Part shown: one piece after another, positions 9,238 through 17,383 of the stretch
Layout of the letters: the number at the start of each line of letters is the position of its first letter
Position numbering within the stretch: the stretch's first letter is position 1
NCBI GenBank assembly: GCA_052061695.1
Contig: JBPZEY010000006.1
Length of the DNA stretch: 64,000 bases
Strand: one strand, 5' to 3'
Origin: Alkalicoccus luteus
Lineage (GTDB): Bacteria; Bacillota; Bacilli; Bacillales; Salisediminibacteriaceae
The notes under the pieces: generated by a model
Databases searched by the model: none
What the model was told of the DNA's origin: nothing
What the model saw: the letters and a program-made list of their open reading frames with translations, nothing else
Translations under genes and position numbers: made by a program

Positions 9238-9693
9238 ATGAAAGTGATCGTTCAGCGCGCAAAAGATGCGTCTGTGACAGCAGATGGAGAGCTCAATGGC
9301 CAAATTGACCACGGGCTCATGCTGCTCGTCGGTGTAACACACTCAGACGAAGAAAAGGATGTAGTCTATACGGCTGATAAGATTGCCGGGCTGCGTATTT
9401 TTGAAGACAGCGCCGGCAAAATGAATCTGTCTGTCGGTGATACCGGCGGCAGCATCCTTTCCGTTTCACAGTTTACGCTCTATGGAGACGTCCGAAAAGG
9501 ACGAAGGCCGAACTTCATGCAGGCTGCGCCGCCGGCAGAAGCAGAGCAGCTTTTTCATGCGTTCAATGAACGGCTCCGCTCGGTTCATGGCCTCCACGTT
9601 GAAACCGGAGTATTCGGTGCAATGATGGACGTGCAGTTTACTAACGATGGACCGGTTACACTCATCGTCGACAGCATGGAGAAAGGAACTTGA
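9238..9693 (+). CDS. dtd: D-aminoacyl-tRNA deacylase
   Basis: DTD removes D-amino acids, and glycine from tRNA-Ala, mischarged onto tRNA. The 151-residue product starts with the typical MKVIVQRAKDASV, contains SQFTLYGDVRKGRRPNF with the catalytic-site SQ..L element, and has the cross-subunit Gly-Pro motif in NDGPVTLIVDS near the C-terminus. It follows relA by 16 nt and is co-transcribed. The promoter of the hisS leader overlaps its last codons. The amidase gene yrvJ found after dtd in B. subtilis is absent. Confidence 0.96.
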   Translation: MKVIVQRAKDASVTADGELNGQIDHGLMLLVGVTHSDEEKDVVYTADKIAGLRIFEDSAGKMNLSVGDTGGSILSVSQFTLYGDVRKGRRPNFMQAAPPAEAEQLFHAFNERLRSVHGLHVETGVFGAMMDVQFTNDGPVTLIVDSMEKGT

Positions 9694-9718
9694 CATTACT
9701 CCGTGTAATTCGTATGAT
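9690..9718 (+). promoter_or_regulatory. Promoter of the hisS-aspS operon
   Basis: TTGACA (9690-9695), 17 nt, TATGAT (9713-9718): a near-consensus promoter overlapping the dtd stop codon. Confidence 0.85.
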
Positions 9719-9730
9719 AAAAAACATGAT

Positions 9731-9981
9731 GAAAACACCAGTGATGAAGAAAAGTAGCGGGAGCACACCGTGCTTCAGAGAAGTTGTACCCTGGGCTGCA
9801 AGTACAGCTGCCGGTGCCCGTGAACGAACACTTCGTAGGTGTTCTGCTGAATGACCAGTAGGCAGAAACGTTTCCGGGCGTTAACCGGTTTGAGTGGAAG
9901 CAGTATGCTTCAACTAGGGTGGTACCACGGGCTGTTCAGGCTCCCGTCCCTGACTATGTCAGAGACGGGGGTCTTTTTGTA
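9731..9981 (+). promoter_or_regulatory. T-box leader (tRNA-sensing riboswitch) of hisS-aspS
   Basis: The T-box sequence AGGGTGGTACCACGG is at 9916-9930 and is followed by a terminator hairpin (9943-9969) with TCTTTTT. Stem I is anchored by AACACC (9734-9739) pairing with GGTGTT (9836-9841) and GAAG (9746-9749) with CTTC (9829-9832). The specifier loop has AGTA on the 5' side and GAACGAACA (9820-9828) on the 3' side. By the usual spacing (specifier followed by a purine next to the helix), AAC (9825-9827, Asn) fits best; GAA (9824-9826, Glu) overlaps it, and CAC (9827-9829, His) would use a base of the helix. No GAC is present. Uncharged tRNA binding should favour the antiterminator. Confidence 0.93.
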
Positions 9982-10026
9982 TGCCCGCAGAATAATAGAT
10001 AAACGCAGATGAATGGAGGATTCAGC

Positions 10027-11304
10027 ATGGCATTTCAAATACCACGGGGCACGCAGGATATACTTCCTGGTGAAGCGGAGAAATGGCAGATCATCGAGGC
10101 GAAAGCCCGTGATATCTGCCGCCGGTATAATTACAAGGAAATCCGGACGCCTATTTTTGAGCAGACGGAGCTGTTTGCAAGAGGGGTCGGGGATACGACG
10201 GATATCGTCCAAAAAGAAATGTACGAATTTAAAGACCGCGGCGGCAGAAGTTTAACGCTTCGGCCAGAGGGAACTGCTCCGGTCGTACGGTCCTATGTGG
10301 CTGAAAAAATGCACGGTTGGGTAGAACAGCCTGTAAAGCTTTACTACACCGGTCCAATGTTCCGTTATGAGCGGCCGCAATCCGGACGTATGAGGCAGTT
10401 TGTGCAATTTGGAGTCGAGGCGCTTGGCAGCGCCGATCCTGCTGTCGATGCAGAAGTGATGGCGCTCGCGATGGATATTTACAAAGAGCTTGGCTTAAAG
10501 CAGGTTCGCCTTGTGGTGAACAGTCTCGGGGATACAGCAAGCAGAAATGCTCACCGGGAAGCATTGACTGCACATTTTGCTACCCGTATTGAGGAGTTTT
10601 GTGAGGATTGTCAAACGCGGCTTCACAAAAACCCGCTGCGGATTCTCGACTGCAAGAAAGACCGGGATCACGAGCTGATTTCGACAGCTCCTTCCATACT
10701 CGATTACTTGAATGATGAATCAATCGCATATTTTGATGACGTGAAACGATACCTGGACGATATGGGCCTCGATTACACGGTGGATTCATCACTCGTGAGA
10801 GGGTTGGATTACTACAACAACACAGCGTTTGAAATTATGCTGGACGGAGAAGGATTTGGCGCGATCACAACGCTCGCAGGCGGCGGGCGGTACAATGGCT
10901 TAGTCGAAGACATTGGCGGACCGGAAACGCCGGGAATTGGATTTGCCATGAGCTTTGAGCGACTTCTTATGGCTCTGGAAGTTCAGGGTATCCAACTAAC
11001 GGATGAGGCGCCGCTTGACGCGTATATCACGGCTATCGGCGACGAGGCTAAAGCCGTTGTGCCTAAACTCTTGCACGGATTACGGGCGGCTGGCGTGGCG
11101 GCAGATACCGACTATACAGGTAAAAAAATGAAGGCTCAAATGAAGGCGGCGAACCGGCAGGGAGCGAAGGTAGTGCTTCTAATCGGCGATGAGGAACTAA
11201 AAGACAATCAGGTCACATTGAAAGATATGGAAACCGGAGATCAGCAGCTGGTCCGTCTCGAAGAGGCACCAGCAAAAACGTCAGCATGGCTGAAAGGGGA
11301 ATAA
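10027..11304 (+). CDS. hisS: Histidine--tRNA ligase
   Basis: Class II synthetase that charges tRNA-His. The 425-residue product has motif 2 in FRYERPQSGRMRQF, the histidine-binding segments LVRGLDYYNNTAFE and GRYNGLVEDIGG, motif 3 in PGIGFAMSFERLL, and a C-terminal anticodon-binding domain. The ATG at 10027 follows tggagga; the ATG at 10009 in the same frame overlaps that site and is rejected. It lies behind a T-box leader and is co-transcribed with aspS, whose start lies 5 nt after the hisS stop. Confidence 0.97.
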   Translation: MAFQIPRGTQDILPGEAEKWQIIEAKARDICRRYNYKEIRTPIFEQTELFARGVGDTTDIVQKEMYEFKDRGGRSLTLRPEGTAPVVRSYVAEKMHGWVEQPVKLYYTGPMFRYERPQSGRMRQFVQFGVEALGSADPAVDAEVMALAMDIYKELGLKQVRLVVNSLGDTASRNAHREALTAHFATRIEEFCEDCQTRLHKNPLRILDCKKDRDHELISTAPSILDYLNDESIAYFDDVKRYLDDMGLDYTVDSSLVRGLDYYNNTAFEIMLDGEGFGAITTLAGGGRYNGLVEDIGGPETPGIGFAMSFERLLMALEVQGIQLTDEAPLDAYITAIGDEAKAVVPKLLHGLRAAGVAADTDYTGKKMKAQMKAANRQGAKVVLLIGDEELKDNQVTLKDMETGDQQLVRLEEAPAKTSAWLKGE

Positions 11305-11309
11305 GCGTA

Positions 11310-13097
11310 ATGGGACAACGAACACACGTATGCGGAGAATTGTCTGAAGCATTAACAGGAAGCAGCGTCGTGCTGCAAGGATGGGTGAAAAAACGCCGTG
11401 ATCTCGGGCAAGTGATCTTCATTGATCTACGCGACCGCAGCGGACAAGTTCAAATTGTGTTTAATGGAGAAGAGAATCCGGAGGCACTCAAGACGGCAGA
11501 AGATGTCAGAAGCGAGTATGTGATCGAAGTCGAAGGAACCGTCATGGAACGGGACGAAGCAAATGTGAACCCGAAAATAGCGACGGGCCGGATTGAGGTC
11601 ATGATTACAGCTATTCGCGTATTAAACGCAGCGAAAGGGCTTCCTTTCGTCGTAGAGGATACGGCCGAACTGAATGAGGATGTGAGGTTGAAATACCGCT
11701 ATTTGGATCTTCGGCGTCCTGCCATGCAAGAAACGATGAAGCTGAGAAGCAGAACGACAAAGCTGATTCGTGACTTTCTCGACGAACAAAGCTTTATGGA
11801 AATGGAGACACCGATGCTTACGAAAAGCACACCGGAAGGAGCCCGTGATTATCTGGTTCCGTCCCGTGTACACCATGGTGAATTTTATGCGCTGCCACAG
11901 TCTCCACAGCTGTTTAAACAGCTGCTTATGGTCTCCGGATTTGAGCGGTATTTCCAAATAGCACGCTGCTTCCGTGATGAAGATCTTCGTGCAGACCGCC
12001 AGCCGGAATTCACGCAGGTGGATATTGAAGCGTCCTTCATGCCAAAGGAAGAGCTGCTTGCAATGACAGAGAACATGATGCAAAAGCTCGTAAAAGAACT
12101 GCGCGGTGCAGAGGTCGAAGCCCCGTTTAAGCGGCTGACCTATCAGGAAGCGATGAACCGGTTCGGCTCGGATAAACCCGATACCCGTTTTGGTATGGAG
12201 CTCCAGGATGTCTCAACCATCGTCCAGGATACAAGCTTTAAGGTGTTTTCAGGAGCAGTTGCCTCCGGCGGAGCGGTCAAAGGGATCTGTGTAAAAGCGG
12301 AAGCGCCTAACTACTCCCGGAAAGAGCTCGACGAACTAAGTTCGTTTGCAGCCATTTACGGAGCTAAAGGGCTCGCCTGGCTGAAGGTGGATGAAGCCGG
12401 GGAACTGAAAGGTCCGATCGCAAAGTTCTTCGATGCAGACAAAGCACAGGCGTTAAAAGAGTCATTTCAAGCTGAACCACAGGACATTCTGCTGTTTGCA
12501 GCTGATAAACTGCAGGTCGTGTGGGATGTACTCGGCGCGCTGCGTGTGAAATTCGCTAAAGACTTAGAGCTTGTGGAACCAGGCACGTTTGATTTCCTAT
12601 GGGTAACGGAATTCCCGCTGCTCTCCTACGATGAAGAGGAGGACCGCTACGCAGCGGAGCATCATCCGTTTACACGGCCAGTAAAAGAAGATGAGCATCT
12701 GCTGACCGAATCGCCCGAGAAAGTGCGGGCAGAAGCGTATGACCTGGTCTTGAACGGATACGAACTCGGAGGAGGCTCGCAGCGTATTTATGAGCGTGGA
12801 CTTCAGGAAGACATGTTCGCGGCGCTCGGATTCTCAAAGGAAGAAGCGTATGAGCAATTTGGGTTCCTGCTGGACGCGTTTGAGTATGGAACGCCTCCGC
12901 ACGGCGGTATTGCACTTGGACTTGACAGGCTGGTCATGATTCTTGCAGACCGGAACAATCTCCGGGATACAATTGCATTTCCGAAAACAGCGAGTGCAGG
13001 CTGCCTGTTGACCAATGCTCCATCATCAGTGGATCAAGCCAAACTGGATGAGCTGCATCTTTCTGTTAAAGAAAAAAAGTCAAGCGAATCATCGTAA
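11310..13097 (+). CDS. aspS: Aspartate--tRNA ligase
   Basis: Class II synthetase for tRNA-Asp. The 595-residue product has the N-terminal OB-fold anticodon domain (about 1-105), motif 2 in FRDEDLRADRQPEFTQVDIE, the bacterial GAD insertion in the middle, and motif 3 in GIALGLDRLVMILA near the C-terminus. Many Bacillaceae have a non-discriminating AspRS that also charges tRNA-Asn for GatCAB, which matters for the specifier question in the leader; sequence alone does not settle it. The ATG at 11310 has ggggaat upstream and fits the family length (about 592). The ATG-like start inside hisS at 11286 is not used. Confidence 0.97.
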   Translation: MGQRTHVCGELSEALTGSSVVLQGWVKKRRDLGQVIFIDLRDRSGQVQIVFNGEENPEALKTAEDVRSEYVIEVEGTVMERDEANVNPKIATGRIEVMITAIRVLNAAKGLPFVVEDTAELNEDVRLKYRYLDLRRPAMQETMKLRSRTTKLIRDFLDEQSFMEMETPMLTKSTPEGARDYLVPSRVHHGEFYALPQSPQLFKQLLMVSGFERYFQIARCFRDEDLRADRQPEFTQVDIEASFMPKEELLAMTENMMQKLVKELRGAEVEAPFKRLTYQEAMNRFGSDKPDTRFGMELQDVSTIVQDTSFKVFSGAVASGGAVKGICVKAEAPNYSRKELDELSSFAAIYGAKGLAWLKVDEAGELKGPIAKFFDADKAQALKESFQAEPQDILLFAADKLQVVWDVLGALRVKFAKDLELVEPGTFDFLWVTEFPLLSYDEEEDRYAAEHHPFTRPVKEDEHLLTESPEKVRAEAYDLVLNGYELGGGSQRIYERGLQEDMFAALGFSKEEAYEQFGFLLDAFEYGTPPHGGIALGLDRLVMILADRNNLRDTIAFPKTASAGCLLTNAPSSVDQAKLDELHLSVKEKKSSESS

Positions 13098-13138
13098 GCC
13101 AACTATAGGCCTGATACAAGGAAGAACGGAAAGCGACG

Positions 13139-13169
13139 AGCCGGCAGCCGAACGACTGCCGGCTTTTCT
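13139..13169 (+). terminator. Terminator after aspS
   Basis: AGCCGGCAG (13139-13147) and CTGCCGGCT (13156-13164) form a perfect 9-bp stem followed by TTTCT. Confidence 0.85.
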
Positions 13170-13338
13170 AATCCGCTGACAAGTGTTCCTGTTCGTAAAG
13201 TTGTATCCGATGAATCAAGCATAGCCATTCGGATGTAACCGGTCCGAACAACCGTATGCATGTTATCGATGCTGCCGGAATCTGTCAGGACCGTCAGCAT
13301 TTTGTGAAATAAATTGACAGAATTTTTCGTCTTATAGC

Positions 13339-13367
13339 TTGCATTTTCCATTTACGTGCGCTATGAT
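13339..13367 (+). promoter_or_regulatory. Promoter of 6S RNA
   Basis: TTGCAT (13339-13344), 17 nt, TATGAT (13362-13367) lies just upstream of the 6S RNA. A second TTGACA at 13314-13319 has only a poorly spaced -10 and is less likely. Confidence 0.7.
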
Positions 13368-13382
13368 AAAACCGTACTCAAC

Positions 13383-13585
13383 GTTAGCAACTATAAGAGT
13401 CCTGAGATGTACGCGTAAAAAGACGGTTTTGAGCCAACATTTTTACATTGGGAGCCTGAGGGTTCCGCCGGAATGGGCAAGCCCGCAACGTCGGGACGTC
13501 CGGCCCTGTGGACAGGGCACCCACCTGCCAGGGCAGGTTCAAAGCGAGTTACAGCTGCGGCATAATGGGGCTCTTATGTTTTAAC
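13383..13585 (+). ncRNA. ssrS: 6S RNA
   Basis: This gene-free segment can fold into one long imperfect rod, the hallmark of 6S RNA, which sequesters the sigma-A RNA polymerase. The closing stem pairs ATAAGAG (13393-13399) with CTCTTAT (13571-13577), extended outward by GTTA/TTAAC. Several internal GC-rich arms follow. The position between aspS and rarA matches B. subtilis 6S-1 (bsrA). It has its own promoter and terminator. Exact ends are estimates; a covariance-model search would confirm it. Confidence 0.8.
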
Positions 13586-13635
13586 AAAAAAGCTGATTTA
13601 CTAAGGTTTGTGTGCCTTTAGTAAATCAGCTTTTT
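13586..13635. terminator. Bidirectional terminator between 6S RNA and rarA
   Basis: A stem of about 20 bp (AAAAAGCTGATTTACTAAGG with its complement) flanked by A- and T-runs can end transcription of 6S RNA on the + strand and of rarA on the - strand. Confidence 0.92.
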
Positions 13636-13642
13636 CTTGTGC

Positions 13643-14965
13643 TCAGCTCTTTTTCCGAGCATCAAAATAGTCGAGCCGCTTTTGAACGGTCTTTTCATAG
13701 CCGTTAATGGAAGGAGTATAAAATCGGCGGTTGAGCATGTGGTCGGGCAGGTATTGCTGCACGACGTAGTGATGCTCATAGTGGTGCGGATACAAATAGC
13801 CTTCTCCATGTCCGAGCCGGGCGGCTCCTTTGTAATGAGCATCTCGTAAATGCAGCGGAACATCGCCAGTTTTCTCTTTCTCAACAGCTTTCAGCGCCTC
13901 GTCAATGCCTGTAATAACAGCATTGCTTTTAGGGGCAGTGGCCAGATAAAGCGCCGCTTCTGCCAATGGAATCCGAGCTTCAGGCATTCCGATAAACTCT
14001 ACCGCCTGAAAGGCTGCTTCTGCGATTAACAACGCGTTGGGATCGGCCAAACCGATATCCTCTGCCGCGTGCACGTAAAGTCGTCTTGCGATGAATCGGG
14101 GATCTTCACCTGCATAAATCATTTTAGCAAGCCAGTAAAGGGTGGCATCGGGGTCCGATCCGCGAATGCTTTTGATAAAGGCGGAAACCGTGTCATAGTG
14201 GTTATCGCCTTTTTTATCGTACTGAACCGTTCGTTTTTGAATTGATTCTTCTGCAGCTTCTAAATTAATTACAATGGTGCCGGTGTCATCCGGGTTTGTC
14301 GTTAATACGGCAAGTTCCAGTGCGTTTAACGCAGTCCTTGCATCTCCCTGCGCTGTCTGAATCAGGTGGTCCATTGCCTCATCCTTTACGTCGATCTCAT
14401 AGGAACCAAAGCCCCGTTCCTTATCTGCCAGAGCTTCTTCGAGTACTTGCTTAACTGCTTGGTCTGACAGCCTTTCCAAACGGAAAAGTCTGGATCGCGA
14501 CAGGAGAGCATCATTGACTTCGAACATCGGGTTTTCCGTAGTGGCACCAATAAGGATGACCGTTCCGTCTTCTACATGAGGAAGGAGAGCATCCTGCTGA
14601 CTTTTATTAAAACGGTGGATCTCATCGATAAACAGTACCGTCTGCCGTTCATCAAAGGTTAGACGGTCTTTTGCGGCAGCGGTAACTTCTTTGATATCTT
14701 TCACACCGGCAGTAACGGCATTCAGTTGTATAAATGCAGCCGATGTTGTATTCGCAATGACACGCGCCATCGTCGTTTTACCAGTGCCGGGAGGGCCGTG
14801 GAAAATCATAGCCGACAGCCTGTCTGCTTCCACCGCCCGGCGAAGAAGCCTGCCTTCTCCAATGATATGCTCCTGGCCGCGTATTTCGTCGAGTGTGGCG
14901 GGCCTCATTCTGGAAGCAAGCGGTCCTTTCGGCGATCGGCCGGCCTGCTGATTAAAAAGATCCAT
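13643..14965 (-). CDS. rarA: Replication-associated recombination protein A (AAA+ ATPase)
   Basis: RarA (MgsA, YrvN) is a clamp-loader-like AAA+ ATPase that acts at stalled replication forks. The 440-residue product starts FNQQ..., with Walker A GPPGTGKTT near residues 50-58, Walker B VLFIDEIHRFN, sensor 1 GATTENP, and the C-terminal tetramerization domain with YLYPHHYEHHYV. The ATG at 14965 is six bases from a gaggg site; the ATG at 14971 touches that site. It is transcribed towards the 6S RNA gene and divergently from the YczE-like gene. Confidence 0.95.
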   Translation of the reverse strand: MDLFNQQAGRSPKGPLASRMRPATLDEIRGQEHIIGEGRLLRRAVEADRLSAMIFHGPPGTGKTTMARVIANTTSAAFIQLNAVTAGVKDIKEVTAAAKDRLTFDERQTVLFIDEIHRFNKSQQDALLPHVEDGTVILIGATTENPMFEVNDALLSRSRLFRLERLSDQAVKQVLEEALADKERGFGSYEIDVKDEAMDHLIQTAQGDARTALNALELAVLTTNPDDTGTIVINLEAAEESIQKRTVQYDKKGDNHYDTVSAFIKSIRGSDPDATLYWLAKMIYAGEDPRFIARRLYVHAAEDIGLADPNALLIAEAAFQAVEFIGMPEARIPLAEAALYLATAPKSNAVITGIDEALKAVEKEKTGDVPLHLRDAHYKGAARLGHGEGYLYPHHYEHHYVVQQYLPDHMLNRRFYTPSINGYEKTVQKRLDYFDARKKS

Positions 14966-15065
14966 GTTCATCCCTCTTTTCCGCACACAAAGGTGCAGTC
15001 TCATTGCAATTCTATCGAAACACAGATAAAATGCAAATGGCGTCATATAAAGGTTTTTTGATTCA

Positions 15066-15074
15066 TGCTATAAT
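15066..15074 (+). promoter_or_regulatory. Extended -10 promoter of the yczE-cymR unit
   Basis: TGCTATAAT at 15066-15074 is an extended -10 element 34 nt before the TTG start; no strong -35 was seen. Confidence 0.55.
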
Positions 15075-15107
15075 AGACTGCAGAATCAGGGGAAGAAGGA
15101 GATACAA

Positions 15108-15755
15108 TTGAGAAATCGTCCGCTGGCTGACAGCTCCTTTTTCCGATGGAGTGTTTTTACGGCAGGCCTTATTGTGATGAGCTTCGGAATCGCGCTGATG
15201 ATTCGAGCAGAGCTGGGAAGCGCTCCTTGGGATGTGCTTCATATCGGTTTGATGAATCAGTTCGGGCTGACCGTCGGAACGTGGACCATCATCATGGGCT
15301 TCTTGCTGCTCGCTGCAGCTTCTGTGATGTTGAAAGAGCTGCCAAAAGCCGGAGCTTACGCAAATATGCTGCTTGTCGGGATATTTGTCGATATCTTTTT
15401 GTTTTTGCTCGGAACACCTGCTATGTTCGGGGCTCAGCTGATTATGCTCGCAGCTGGAATTGTGATTATGGGGTTTGGAATCGGACTCTATATTTCTCCG
15501 CAGTGCGGAGCCGGGCCCAGGGACAGCGTGATGCTCGCGCTCTCTGAAAAAACCGGGGCGTCGGTTGCACGAGTCCGTATTTATATGGAAGTAATCGTTC
15601 TTATTGCCGGCTGGATGCTCGGTGGTCCAGTGTTTGTCGGGACAATCTTGTTCAGTCTGACGATCGGCCACATCACCGGCTTCTCATTAAATTATTGCGC
15701 AAAATGGATGAACAGACTGAGGGAAAGAGGGATGACTGTTGAAAATATCAACTAA
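15108..15755 (+). CDS. YczE/YitT-type integral membrane protein
   Basis: A 215-residue protein with five or six membrane segments and the YczE-like signature around IRAELGSAPWDVLH near residues 31-44, with a related second half (CGAGPRDSVMLAL). YczE family members are uncharacterised membrane proteins; one was linked to surfactin production in B. subtilis. It starts at TTG (15108) after aaggaga and overlaps the cymR start by 17 nt, so it is translationally coupled to cymR. In B. subtilis this position lacks such a gene. A sulfur-related transport role is possible from context only. Confidence 0.85.
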   Translation: MRNRPLADSSFFRWSVFTAGLIVMSFGIALMIRAELGSAPWDVLHIGLMNQFGLTVGTWTIIMGFLLLAAASVMLKELPKAGAYANMLLVGIFVDIFLFLLGTPAMFGAQLIMLAAGIVIMGFGIGLYISPQCGAGPRDSVMLALSEKTGASVARVRIYMEVIVLIAGWMLGGPVFVGTILFSLTIGHITGFSLNYCAKWMNRLRERGMTVENIN

Positions 15756-16158
15756 AGGACGTTATGGACTTACTATAATGATTGCACTCGCTAAAAAACA
15801 TGGTGAAGGGCCAATTTCACTCAAGTCGATTGCCAAAGAGCATTCACTTTCCGAGCATTATCTGGAGCAGCTGATTGCACCGCTTCGAAATGCCATGCTC
15901 GTAAAAAGTGTACGCGGTGCTTACGGCGGCTACATGCTCGCGAAAGATCCGGAAACGATTACGGCAGGAGATATTATCCGCGTTTTGGAAGGACCGATAA
16001 CTCCTGTTGAAATCATCGATGATGAAGAGCCGGCAAAGCGGGATTTATGGATTAAAATCAGAGATGCTGTAAAAGACGTGCTTGATTCAACGACGCTTGA
16101 TGACCTGGCGAATTTTAAAGATGAAGGAAGCCAGGATAATTACATGTTTTATATTTAG
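15739..16158 (+). CDS. cymR: Rrf2-family cysteine metabolism repressor CymR
   Basis: A 139-residue Rrf2-type winged-helix regulator starting MKISTKGRYGLTIMIALA, with the DNA-recognition region SLSEHYLEQLIAPLRNA near residues 36-52. It lacks the three-cysteine Fe-S cluster motif of IscR and NsrR, as CymR does. In B. subtilis CymR complexes with CysK and represses cysteine and methionine uptake and synthesis genes. The gene order cymR, cysteine desulfurase, mnmA is the same. The start is TTG (15739) after aaagaggga, inside the end of the preceding gene. Confidence 0.92.
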   Translation: MKISTKGRYGLTIMIALAKKHGEGPISLKSIAKEHSLSEHYLEQLIAPLRNAMLVKSVRGAYGGYMLAKDPETITAGDIIRVLEGPITPVEIIDDEEPAKRDLWIKIRDAVKDVLDSTTLDDLANFKDEGSQDNYMFYI

Positions 16159-16189
16159 TGTAAGTAACGGATAGAAAGGAAGAAATAGA

Positions 16190-17335
16190 ATGGAACGGAT
16201 CTACCTGGATCATGCTGCTACGACACCGGTCCACCCGAAAGCAGCTGAGGCGATGATGCCGTATTTCACCAGCGTTTACGGAAACCCGTCGAGCACACAC
16301 CATTTCGGCCGCGAATCTAAAGCAGCGCTGCAGCAGTCGAGAAAGGTGCTTGCGGAAGCTGTTGGAGCTTCTGCAGATGAAATCGTGCTCACGGCCGGCG
16401 GCACAGAAGCTGACAATCTGGCGATTATGGGGTATGCAAGACGGCATCAGCATCTCGGCCGGCACCTCATTACTGCTGTAACTGAGCATCACGGTGTCTT
16501 GCACGCCTGCGGCGCTCTCGAAAAAGAGGGCTTCCGCGTAACGTATCTTGATGTCGACAGCGAAGGCCGTATCAGCCTCGAGGAGCTGAAGCAGGCACTA
16601 ACCGACGAAACCATACTCGTAAGCCTCATGACAGCGAATAACGAAACAGGGGTGCTGCAGCCGGTGCAGGAAGCGGCGGCGCTTCTAAAGGAGCATCAGA
16701 CTGTCTTTCACACAGATGCAGTTCAGGCTCTTGGAAAGCGGAGGCTGAACGTTACCGAGCTTGGGATTGATATGCTGGCTGCCTCTGCGCATAAATTCAA
16801 CGGCCCAAACGGCACCGGCTTTCTTTATGTGCGCAAAGGTATTCAGCTCGATCCGCTGCTTTACGGCGGATCACAGGAACGAAAGCGCAGGGCAGGGACA
16901 GAGAGCACGGCGCTAGCAGCGGGAATGGCGGAAGCGCTTCGCCTCGCGCTTGAAAATATGGAGCAGAAACAGCTTGAACAAGAACGGTTCCGGCATCTGC
17001 TGCTAACGCATCTCGAGCAGGGAGGCGTGGAGTTTGTCGTAAACGGGCACCGTCATGAACGTCTGTCAAATGTACTGAATATAAGCTTTCCCGGCGCTAA
17101 CGTGGAGCAGCTGCTGATGAATCTGGATTTGGAAGGCATTGCAGTTTCCAGCGGGTCTGCCTGTACAGCGGGATCCATTGAAGCATCGCACGTGTTGACA
17201 GCGATGCACGGAGACTCAGAACGAGGGCGCTCGGCTGTCCGGTTCAGTTTCGGACTCGGAACGACAGAGGCACACATGGAGCAAACAGCAGCGGCCCTTT
17301 TACGGGTTCTCCAGCGAATGAAGGTGCTCCATTAA
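16190..17335 (+). CDS. iscS: Cysteine desulfurase (IscS/YrvO type)
   Basis: PLP enzyme that takes sulfur from cysteine; the YrvO form passes it to MnmA for tRNA 2-thiouridine. The 381-residue product has the PLP lysine in SAHKFNGPNG near residue 203, the pyridoxal-site TGGTEADN-type segment (LTAGGTEADNLAI), and the catalytic cysteine loop SSGSACTAGSIEASHVL near 323-339. It lies 12 nt before the mnmA leader and just after cymR, which supports the tRNA-thiolation role. If the HesB-like gene at 36922 is a selenoprotein, a desulfurase might also supply selenium, but nothing here shows that this one does. Confidence 0.95.
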   Translation: MERIYLDHAATTPVHPKAAEAMMPYFTSVYGNPSSTHHFGRESKAALQQSRKVLAEAVGASADEIVLTAGGTEADNLAIMGYARRHQHLGRHLITAVTEHHGVLHACGALEKEGFRVTYLDVDSEGRISLEELKQALTDETILVSLMTANNETGVLQPVQEAAALLKEHQTVFHTDAVQALGKRRLNVTELGIDMLAASAHKFNGPNGTGFLYVRKGIQLDPLLYGGSQERKRRAGTESTALAAGMAEALRLALENMEQKQLEQERFRHLLLTHLEQGGVEFVVNGHRHERLSNVLNISFPGANVEQLLMNLDLEGIAVSSGSACTAGSIEASHVLTAMHGDSERGRSAVRFSFGLGTTEAHMEQTAAALLRVLQRMKVLH

Positions 17336-17383
17336 TAAAGAGCTGGCATGAAGCCAGCGGATTCAAAAAAGGAGGTGTCTGTT

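Noticed and set aside
13314..13336. TTGACA at 13314 as the 6S RNA promoter
   Set aside because: No -10 at proper spacing; TTGCAT with TATGAT at 17-nt spacing is better.
13339..13584. Open frame of 81 codons over the 6S RNA
   Set aside because: It lies on a strongly structured RNA region, lacks a ribosome binding site and resembles no protein.
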